NCBI RefSeq assembly: GCF_046097595.1
Contig: NZ_JBJUVG010000018.1
Span: 1-19,656 of the forward strand
DNA: 19,656 bases
Direction: 5' to 3'
Source: Peptococcus simiae
GTDB lineage: Bacteria; Bacillota; Peptococcia; Peptococcales; Peptococcaceae
The notes beneath the pieces were generated by a model. It made no database searches. It was not told the DNA's origin and saw only the letters and a program-made list of their open reading frames with translations. The translations under genes and the position numbers were made by a program. Positions 13,377 through 19,656 of this stretch are shown here, in pieces (within the stretch, counting starts at the first letter, position 1; each line of letters opens with the position of its first letter).

Positions 13377-14252
13377 ATGGATAAAAAAATGTCTCCGGGC
13401 GAGTTTATCGCCTATATCCTGACGCCTGCCCTGCCTTTGATTGTCTTCTGGTTTATTCCCCTCTTTGTCTGCCTTTATATCAGTTTCACAGACTGGGACT
13501 ATATTTCACCGGATTATAACATCGTGGCCCTGGAAAACTACAGCAATATCTTAACTAACCAGGCCTTTTACTCGGCCCTGAAGAATACTCTTTTCTTTGG
13601 TCTGGGGACGGTCATCCCGACCCTGGCCATCGGCTTTCTCCTGGCTGTGCTCCTTTACCGGAATGTTAAGGGCAAGCCCCTCTTCCAGGCCTTTTTATTC
13701 TCTCCCTGGGTGACCCCTATGGTGGCCATGTCCATCGTTTGGAGCTGGATGTACCGGCCTGAGGGGCTCATCAATGTCCTCTTAGGGAAGTTCGGCATTG
13801 ACCCGATTATGTGGCTGTCCAGTTCGACCTGGGCCCTACCGGCGGTCATGCTGGTGACCATTTGGAAGAATGCCGGCTGGGCCATGATCTTCTACGCCGA
13901 TGCCCTGTCAAAAATTCCGGAGGCCCTCTATGAAGTGGGCCACCTGGAAGGGGCCAACCAATGGCAGAAGATCACTCGGATCCTCCTGCCCATGGTCTCC
14001 GGGACCACCTTCTTCCTGGCCATTGTCAGCCTGATTGATGCCATCCAGGCCTATGACCAGATCAGCGTCTTGACCCAGGGCGGGCCGGCCGGGGCCAGCC
14101 GGACCCTTCTTTACCTTTACTACCAGTACGCCTTTGAACAATTTAATGTCGGTACCGCTACGGCCTTGGCAGTGATTATTGTCCTCCTGACCGCGGTCCT
14201 GGCTGTTGCCATGAAACTCGTCAACAACCGCATTAGTCATATGGAGGGATAA
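13377..14252 (+). CDS. ABC importer permease 1 (UgpA/MalF-like)
   Basis: This 291-residue membrane protein has about six hydrophobic segments. The cytoplasmic EAA loop is at 182-206 (EALYEVGHLEGANQWQKITRILLPM region, with the conserved G before the LLP), followed by the family hallmark TQGGPAGASRTLLYLYY (233-249). GGAGGG overlapping the upstream stop serves its ATG. It forms the translocation channel with the next gene product. Confidence 0.92.
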   Translation: MDKKMSPGEFIAYILTPALPLIVFWFIPLFVCLYISFTDWDYISPDYNIVALENYSNILTNQAFYSALKNTLFFGLGTVIPTLAIGFLLAVLLYRNVKGKPLFQAFLFSPWVTPMVAMSIVWSWMYRPEGLINVLLGKFGIDPIMWLSSSTWALPAVMLVTIWKNAGWAMIFYADALSKIPEALYEVGHLEGANQWQKITRILLPMVSGTTFFLAIVSLIDAIQAYDQISVLTQGGPAGASRTLLYLYYQYAFEQFNVGTATALAVIIVLLTAVLAVAMKLVNNRISHMEG

Positions 14253-14253
14253 C

Positions 14254-15138
14254 GTGGAACAAGTCAGCGGAAAAACGCTTGTCGGCGAAAGGGCCCGGCA
14301 GCCGCGGAAAAAACGCAATTGGCAAATGGTGGCTAAGACCTTGGGCCTGGCTATCTCCAGTATTGCCATGGTCTATCCCCTGTTATGGATGTTTTCCAAC
14401 TCCTTTAAAACAGCCGATGACATCATGAGCAACCCGGCCAGTCTCATACCGACGGTGCCGAACCTGTCGAACTTTGCCGGGGCCCTGTCCATGGCCCCCT
14501 TCGACCTCTATGTATTTAACTCAGCCTTTACGGCCATTGTTATTGTCCTGGTTCAGTTGCTCCTGAGTGTCCTCTTTGCCTTCGGGATTGTCTTTTACCG
14601 GTTCCCGGGCAAGAACCTCTTTTACGGGGCCATCCTCTTGACTTACATGCTGCCGACGGCGGCCACCTATGTGCCTTCTTATGTGATCCTGGCCAACCTG
14701 GGCCTCCTGGATACCTTAACGGGGCTCATCGTCAGTAACCTGGCCAGCGTCTTTACCATCTTCCTCTTGGTGCAGAACTTTAAGGGTGTCCCCCGGGAGC
14801 TTTTGCAGGCGGCCCAGATTGAAGGGGCCAGCCAGCGGCAACTCCTCTTCCGGGTGGTGGTGCCTTTTTCCAAGTCCACTCTGATTACGGCAGGGCTCAT
14901 TAACTTCGTCAACATGTACAACAACTACATGTGGCCCTCTCTGATTACCACCAGTAAGAGCAAGATGCTCATCAGCGTGGGGCTCAACACCTTCTTCACC
15001 GGTCAGGGGAACTTTAAGGAAAACCTACCCAGGCTCATGGCGGCCAATACACTTTCTGTATTGCCGTTGTTGATATTATTTATTGTATTGCAGAAGTGGT
15101 TCATCAAAGGGATTAGTGACAGCGGGCTCAAGGGTTGA
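14254..15138 (+). CDS. ABC importer permease 2 (UgpE/MalG-like)
   Basis: This 294-residue protein starts at GTG, one base after the previous stop, with GGAGGG inside the preceding gene's end (translational coupling). A basic N-terminus (PRKKRNW) precedes about six membrane segments. The EAA loop is at 181-205 (RELLQAAQIEGASQRQLLFR, then VVVP). It pairs with permease 1. Confidence 0.92.
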   Translation: MEQVSGKTLVGERARQPRKKRNWQMVAKTLGLAISSIAMVYPLLWMFSNSFKTADDIMSNPASLIPTVPNLSNFAGALSMAPFDLYVFNSAFTAIVIVLVQLLLSVLFAFGIVFYRFPGKNLFYGAILLTYMLPTAATYVPSYVILANLGLLDTLTGLIVSNLASVFTIFLLVQNFKGVPRELLQAAQIEGASQRQLLFRVVVPFSKSTLITAGLINFVNMYNNYMWPSLITTSKSKMLISVGLNTFFTGQGNFKENLPRLMAANTLSVLPLLILFIVLQKWFIKGISDSGLKG

Positions 15139-15169
15139 GCCCCAAGCAAAAAGGGAAAGGATTGACAAT

Positions 15170-16471
15170 ATGACAAGTTGGGTAAAACGTTTGACGGCAA
15201 CGGCCCTGGCCGGGGCCCTGCTCTTCACCGCCGGTTGTTCTCCGGCAGCCAAGGAGGAAACCTCCGCTGCCAGCGGCGATGGTCCGGTAGAAATTGAGTT
15301 CTGGTATGGCCTGGGCTCTGTGGCCGGGGAAACCATGGAAGGGATCATTGCAGACTTTAACGCTTCCCAGGACAAGGTCAAGGTGACCGGGGTCCAGCAG
15401 CCGAGCTACAGCGACACCTTCCAAAAGGTGCAGGCGGCCCTGGCCAGTAAACAGGCACCGGCTGTCTTTATTTCAGATAACATGCAGGAACTGGCCCAGC
15501 GGGACATCATTGCCCCCCTGGATGACGTCATGGATGACCGGACCCCGAAAGACGACTACCTGGAAGTCTTTATGGAACCGGCCGTTCAGGATGGCAAGGT
15601 CATGGCCCTGCCCGCCTACGGGACCACCCAGGTCTGCTACTACCGGAAAGACCTCCTTTCCCAGGCCGGCGTTGACCCCAAGGATATGTACTCCAGCTGG
15701 GAAAAGGTCTATGAAACGTCCAAGCAGCTCCAAGACCAGGGCGTTGCCCAGTATGGTCACCTCTTCATGTGGGACCAGGAAAACCTCATGGATATTGCCC
15801 TGTCTGCCGGCGGGAAAATCTTATCTGAGGACGGCAAGCAGGTCCTCATCAACACCCCGGAATGGGTGGAAAGCTGGGACTTCGTTCGTAAGCAAATCTT
15901 TGATGACAAGACCATGAAAATCGAATCCGGCGGCCAGGGTTGGGAATACTGGTACCGGACCATTGACAACGTCTTAAATGGCGTGGCCATCGGTTACACC
16001 GGGTCCTCCGGCGACAAGGGTGACCTGGACTTCAATATCATCGATTCCTGCGTCCAACCGGGCTTCAACGGTCATGAGCCCAAACCGCGTGCCGGCAGCC
16101 TCTACATGGTCGTGCCGAAGATTGCCACCGATGAACAGAAAAAAGCCGCCTATGAATGGATGGCCTACTTCAACAGCCCGGAAGTCTGCGCCAAATGGAG
16201 CCAAAAAATCGGCTACATTCCGGTACGGAAGGCTGCCCTGGAAGTAGAAGAATACAAGAAATTCTTAGAAGAAAACCCCTATGCAGCAGTGCCTTACAAC
16301 CAGGCCCAACACGCCAGCCCGGCCTTCTTCGACCCGACCGGGTCTAAGATCACCGACGCCTTGAAAAAGGCTGCTGACAAGCTGGAACTGGAAAACGTGC
16401 CCGCTAAGGAAGCCTTAGATGCGGCGCAAAAAGAGGCCCAGGCTGCCTTGGATGAAGTCAATAGCAAATAA
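15170..16471 (+). CDS. Lipoprotein solute-binding protein, UgpB-like (family 1 SBP)
   Basis: ATG at 15170 is chosen (AAGGGAAAGG 9 bases upstream) although the frame is open further left; it begins a lipoprotein signal, VKRLTATALAGALLFTAGC, with lipidated Cys23. The mature part (433-residue precursor) follows the sugar/glycerol-phosphate receptor pattern: EIEFWYGLGSVAGETMEGII, then FNASQDKVKVTGVQQPSYSD and ASKQAPAVFI. This opening resembles UgpB, the receptor for sn-glycerol-3-phosphate and its diesters, more than maltose receptors, but the ligand cannot be fixed from sequence alone. It is the last gene of the operon, before a strong terminator. Confidence 0.88.
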   Translation: MTSWVKRLTATALAGALLFTAGCSPAAKEETSAASGDGPVEIEFWYGLGSVAGETMEGIIADFNASQDKVKVTGVQQPSYSDTFQKVQAALASKQAPAVFISDNMQELAQRDIIAPLDDVMDDRTPKDDYLEVFMEPAVQDGKVMALPAYGTTQVCYYRKDLLSQAGVDPKDMYSSWEKVYETSKQLQDQGVAQYGHLFMWDQENLMDIALSAGGKILSEDGKQVLINTPEWVESWDFVRKQIFDDKTMKIESGGQGWEYWYRTIDNVLNGVAIGYTGSSGDKGDLDFNIIDSCVQPGFNGHEPKPRAGSLYMVVPKIATDEQKKAAYEWMAYFNSPEVCAKWSQKIGYIPVRKAALEVEEYKKFLEENPYAAVPYNQAQHASPAFFDPTGSKITDALKKAADKLELENVPAKEALDAAQKEAQAALDEVNSK

Positions 16472-16513
16472 AACCGGCTGGGCATGAACCGGCTCGAGTC
16501 TGGTTATTTGGAT

Positions 16514-16541
16514 CCCCGGTGCCGGCACCGGGGGTCTTTTT
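16514..16541 (+). terminator. Terminator of the importer operon
   Basis: CCCCGGTG / CACCGGGG with loop CCGG, followed by GTCTTTTT. Confidence 0.9.
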
Positions 16542-16542
16542 A

Positions 16543-16572
16543 TGTACAGGCCGGCAAGGAAAGGCGTATAAT
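16543..16572 (+). promoter_or_regulatory. Promoter of the PHP-HAD gene
   Basis: TGTACA (16543-16548), 18-base spacer, TATAAT (16567-16572). The gene can thus be transcribed apart from the importer. Confidence 0.6.
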
Positions 16573-16605
16573 CAAACCGACAAATAGAGAAGGGGAGATA
16601 GACCC

Positions 16606-18774
16606 ATGGGACAGGTCTTTAAGACAATCCAGATAACCCATGCCGAATCACAGGTCAGCTTTGACCTGCCGGCAGGTACCGTCGGCTTTCGGCTCATCTT
16701 TGAAGCGGACCGGCGGGCCCTGATGAACGTTTTGCTCTACGATGAGGAGGACCGGCTCCGGGGCCAGCTCATGCACTTTGGCCAGGATGCCGCCCTCTGG
16801 TTTGGGCCGACCCTGGCCCTGACCAGCCCCCACTGCCTGCCCCTGGTGGGCCGGACCTACACCCTCTTTAACCCCATGATGGACCCGGCAGAAGCGACCC
16901 GCTTTATCCCCTTTACCGTGACCGCTGTGGCCTATGATGACCGGGACCGGTATGAAGAAGACCTGACCCGGCCGGCAGAGGCCCGGGAAGCGGTCAGCTG
17001 GTTGGGTGAAGCGGACGATGCCGTTGGCGCCTCCGGCCTGGACTGGTGGGCAGATGCCCTGGGCCATGGCGGCTGGCTGGCCGGCGACTTCCACACCCAC
17101 ACCCGGGCCTCGGACGGCCAGAGTAGCCAGGCGGACAATGTCCAGACCGCCCGTCGCTATGGCTTGGACTTTTTCGCCGCCACCGACCATTCGGTCTATC
17201 CCACTGCCTGGGTCGACCACGAGGGGGTCCTGGTCCTGCCCAGTGTGGAGGTAACCACTGCCTTTGGCCACTTCAACGCCCACTTCAGCAAGGGGTCACC
17301 TTATAAAACCCGGCCCCTGGGGACAGCCAGTCCCGGGGAGGTGGAGGTCCTCCTCCACCAGGCGGTCCGCCGGCAAGGGGCCAAGCTCTGCCTCAACCAC
17401 CCCTTTATGGCCCCCTGGCGGATGATGCTGTCCGCCATCCCTCTGGAAACCTTTGCCTATATTGAAATCATCAACGACCCCACCTATAAAACGGCCTCCA
17501 AGGCCAATGAAAAGGCCCTCCGGGCCTGGTCCGCCATGTGGAATGGCGGCGTAGACCTGACCGGCCTGGGCGGGAGCGATGCCCACCTGCCCCTGGGCGA
17601 TCGCTACCCCCAAACCCGTGAACTGACCCGGCTGGGCAACCCCATCACCTGGGTCTACGCCCGGGACGGGAGCCTCAAGGCCCTGGAAGCGGGCCTGGCT
17701 GCCGGCCACACCACCATTGCCCGGGCCGGCCGGCCCTGGCTGACCGTCACCAAGGATGCCCAGGGCCAAAGCCAGGCCAGCCCCCCGGCCCTGACCGGCC
17801 GGGACCTGGCCCCCGGCGTGACCCTCTGCTGCGGCCTGGCCGATGAACCGGTCGGCGTGGAAAAAGACCCGGGCCGGCCTGAGCCGGCCTACCACCAGTG
17901 GATCATTGATGGGGTCATCGCAGCGGAAAGGGAGGGGGCCTCCAGCACCCTGGTCCTGCCTGAGGACGGCCACTGGGTCCGGGTCGACTGGCGGAGTGCC
18001 GAAGGAGAGCTCGTCGCCACGACCAACCCCATCCGTTGGGAGAGCGCCGAAGAAGGTAAGCGGCTCTACACCTGGCATGACCTGGAAAAGGCGATGAACC
18101 CGCCGGTCCGGGGCGTGGTCTTTGACAAGGATGGGACCCTCATGGCCTTTAGTGACCTCTGGGAAAAGGCCACCGAGGCCTTCATTGACCGGGTTGCCGG
18201 CGACAAGGCCCCGGCCTGCCGGGCCGCTGTCGGCCTGGTGGCCGGTGGCGGCGTTATGCCCGACTCCCCCCTGGCCAGCGGCACCCTGGCTGAAATCGCC
18301 CAGGCCCTGTCCGATCATAGTCCGGTTCCGGTCTCCCCGGCCGACCTCCACGACCAGTACAAGGCCTACATGACCGCCCATCCGGAAAGCATCCAGCCCA
18401 TTGAAGGCCTCCGGCCCCTCCTGGACCACCTGCGAGACCGGGGCATCCGCATGGCCGTCATGACCTCTGATGATGCTGACCTGACCCATGAAGCCCTCCG
18501 CCTCCTGGGCGTGGACCACTACTTTGACATGGTCATCAGTGGTGATAGGTACCCGGCCAAGCCCCGGGCCGCCGGCCTCCTGGCCTTTAGGGACCAGGCC
18601 GGCATATCCCTAGATGAGATGGTCTTTGTCGGCGACAGCTGCCGGGATATGCGGCTGGGGGCCCTCTGCCAGCGGTGCTATGCCCTGAGCGGGACGGTTA
18701 GCGCCGAGGACATCCTCGTTGACCTGGCCGATGACCTGGTGCCCAACCTCGCCGCCCTGGTCCCCCTCATTTGA
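16606..18774 (+). CDS. Fusion of a PHP-type (CehA/McbA-like) metallohydrolase and a HAD phosphatase
   Basis: This 722-residue cytoplasmic protein starts at ATG after AAGGGGAGA. Residues 1-130 form a beta-rich accessory domain. A PHP domain (~155-375) has the metal ligands GDFHTHTRASDG (His163, His165, Asp170), ATDHS (Asp194, His195), LNHPF (His265) and GGSDAH (Asp325, His327). A beta-rich linker follows. From ~503 a complete HAD phosphatase follows: FDKDGTL (nucleophile Asp507, acid Asp509), VMTSDD (Thr620), AKPRA (Lys652) and VGDSCRDM (Asp677). PHP and HAD enzymes both cleave phosphoesters, so the protein may take a phosphodiester to a monoester and then to an alcohol. Its place right after a UgpB-like importer suggests it processes the imported compound, in the position where ugpQ stands in ugp operons. 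Substrate is inferred only. The fusion is unusual. Confidence 0.85.
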   Translation: MGQVFKTIQITHAESQVSFDLPAGTVGFRLIFEADRRALMNVLLYDEEDRLRGQLMHFGQDAALWFGPTLALTSPHCLPLVGRTYTLFNPMMDPAEATRFIPFTVTAVAYDDRDRYEEDLTRPAEAREAVSWLGEADDAVGASGLDWWADALGHGGWLAGDFHTHTRASDGQSSQADNVQTARRYGLDFFAATDHSVYPTAWVDHEGVLVLPSVEVTTAFGHFNAHFSKGSPYKTRPLGTASPGEVEVLLHQAVRRQGAKLCLNHPFMAPWRMMLSAIPLETFAYIEIINDPTYKTASKANEKALRAWSAMWNGGVDLTGLGGSDAHLPLGDRYPQTRELTRLGNPITWVYARDGSLKALEAGLAAGHTTIARAGRPWLTVTKDAQGQSQASPPALTGRDLAPGVTLCCGLADEPVGVEKDPGRPEPAYHQWIIDGVIAAEREGASSTLVLPEDGHWVRVDWRSAEGELVATTNPIRWESAEEGKRLYTWHDLEKAMNPPVRGVVFDKDGTLMAFSDLWEKATEAFIDRVAGDKAPACRAAVGLVAGGGVMPDSPLASGTLAEIAQALSDHSPVPVSPADLHDQYKAYMTAHPESIQPIEGLRPLLDHLRDRGIRMAVMTSDDADLTHEALRLLGVDHYFDMVISGDRYPAKPRAAGLLAFRDQAGISLDEMVFVGDSCRDMRLGALCQRCYALSGTVSAEDILVDLADDLVPNLAALVPLI

Positions 18775-18812
18775 TCCGGCGGGAATTGTCATTTTTTTGT
18801 AAGCCGGTCGAA

Positions 18813-18841
18813 TTGTTCCCCGGCCTGCTCTATGGTATAAT
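18813..18841 (+). promoter_or_regulatory. Promoter of the third surface-protein gene
   Basis: TTGTTC (18813-18818), 17 bases, TATAAT (18836-18841). The expected leader is short (about 37 bases), unlike that of the 7704 gene. Confidence 0.75.
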
Positions 18842-18884
18842 GGGACCATCTATTAGTGACGATTCTTTTAAGGAGGCAAAGGTC

Positions 18885-19656
18885 GTGTTGCGTAAAAAAT
18901 TAATTGCCGGCTTAACGGCATTCACCCTACTCTTTTCCACTGCCGGTCCTGTCCTGGGGCCGGAAGTCGCCCAGGCGGCAGACGAGACCCGGAGCGTGAA
19001 CATCTACGGGTTCTCCCAGGGGACTGATAAGGTCATCATCTTCACCAAGGGGATGAAGGCAAAGGACCTGTATCGTATTACTCTGAAAATGAACAATGGG
19101 ACTGAAAAAGAATTGGACATTGGGCAGTTTAATAGAACTGGAGAAGCAGTCATTGAATTGCCTGTTGACCAATATGATGCTTTAAAAGATTTACGGGCCG
19201 GTGACGTCCTTTTGGTAGAAGTCGTTCCGGATAACCCTCCTAACGTAAAAGAAAAGGATAGAGAAGAGAAAATTGAAGAGAGCGTTCCCCTCGGTGGCGT
19301 CAAGGTTAAGCCTGAAAGCATGAAACTTGAAGAAGCCACCATTATCCGGGACAAGGGCAGCCAGGACCTGAATCTCCGCTTTGACCGGGCCTACAAGCCC
19401 TCTGATGCGGACTTTGTCCAGCTGATCCCCTATGATAAGGATGGCAAGCGGCTGGAACGCCGGGATGCGGTCACCTATGCCATCACGGAAGCTGACCTGA
19501 GAACCCGGGCCGGCTATAAGGTCTTCCCCCTTCGTCTGACCCCGGCCAAGGGGGCAGCCTACTATGAAATCCAGTATGTCACCGGCAATGCCATTGTCGA
19601 TGAATTAACCCTAAAAGTGCCTGTCGGCGGGGACTTCAGCAACCCCACCGCCCTGG
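18885..19656 (+). CDS. Secreted surface protein, third family member (partial, 3' end outside window)
   Basis: GTG at 18885 lies 8 bases after AAGGAGG and begins MLRKKLIAGLTAFTLLFSTA, a signal peptide with cleavage near AQA-AD. The frame is open to the window end (257 codons). From about residue 140 it aligns with the decayed gene at 10704: DADFVQLIPYDKDGKRLERR, TPAKGAAYYEIQYV and KVPVGGDFSNPTAL against NPVKGAAYYTVSYV and KLPVGADFSAASEL. By analogy a C-terminal stalk domain is expected beyond the window. Bases ~19060-19290 are clearly A+T-richer than the rest of the gene. It is probably an intact relative of the decayed copy. Confidence 0.8.
   Translation, partial: MLRKKLIAGLTAFTLLFSTAGPVLGPEVAQAADETRSVNIYGFSQGTDKVIIFTKGMKAKDLYRITLKMNNGTEKELDIGQFNRTGEAVIELPVDQYDALKDLRAGDVLLVEVVPDNPPNVKEKDREEKIEESVPLGGVKVKPESMKLEEATIIRDKGSQDLNLRFDRAYKPSDADFVQLIPYDKDGKRLERRDAVTYAITEADLRTRAGYKVFPLRLTPAKGAAYYEIQYVTGNAIVDELTLKVPVGGDFSNPTAL

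Noticed and set aside
17296..18519. 407-codon open frame on the minus strand opposite the PHP-HAD gene
   Set aside because: Also a composition shadow; Gly/Pro/Gln-rich translation without domain features, while the plus strand encodes complete PHP and HAD motifs.

Overview
The window looks like chromosomal DNA of a low-to-mid G+C Gram-positive bacterium (Bacillota, probably a clostridial or Peptococcaceae-type lineage). The reasons are a 16S rRNA 3' end of the Bacillus/Clostridium type, strong GGAGG ribosome sites with frequent TTG and GTG starts, a lipoteichoic-acid-synthase-like enzyme, a lipoprotein solute-binding protein, and several secreted proteins with the stalk-type 'copper amine oxidase N-terminal-like' domain. 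Naming a genus would be a guess.

Layout. (1) Bases 1-201: the 3' end of a 16S rRNA gene, followed within 100 bases by a terminator instead of a tRNA/23S spacer. (2) 276-4255: an orphan HicB-like antitoxin, a secreted NlpC/P60 peptidoglycan hydrolase and an LtaS-like sulfatase-fold glycerophosphotransferase, each with its own signals. (3) 4256-5660: a 1.4-kb stretch full of small convergent promoters, very long bidirectional hairpin terminators with a conserved GAGCAA core, one small membrane-peptide ORF that looks like a type I toxin, and at least two decayed copies of the same cassette. A 46-codon basic protein gene lies inside. (4) 5695-7167, minus strand: a two-domain polyphosphate kinase 2 gene cut by one in-frame amber codon. 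(5) 7317-11774: an abundant S-layer-like secreted protein with a long folded leader, a minus-strand gene of unknown function, and a decayed second copy of the surface-protein family (no signal peptide, one frameshift). (6) 11882-12187: a separately promoted, terminated small transcript, possibly with a 24-codon ORF. (7) 12246-16541: a four-gene ABC sugar/glycerol-phosphate importer operon (ATPase, two permeases, lipoprotein receptor). (8) 16543-18774: a PHP-HAD fusion hydrolase. (9) 18813-end: a third member of the surface-protein family, cut by the window edge.

How the parts fit together. Most genes concern the cell envelope: wall hydrolysis, glycerophosphate polymer synthesis, surface-layer proteins, and uptake of an organophosphate or sugar followed by phosphoester hydrolysis. 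The least explained parts are the toxin-like small-RNA cassettes, the two structured RNAs ahead of the S-layer gene and the importer operon, and the amber-split PPK2.
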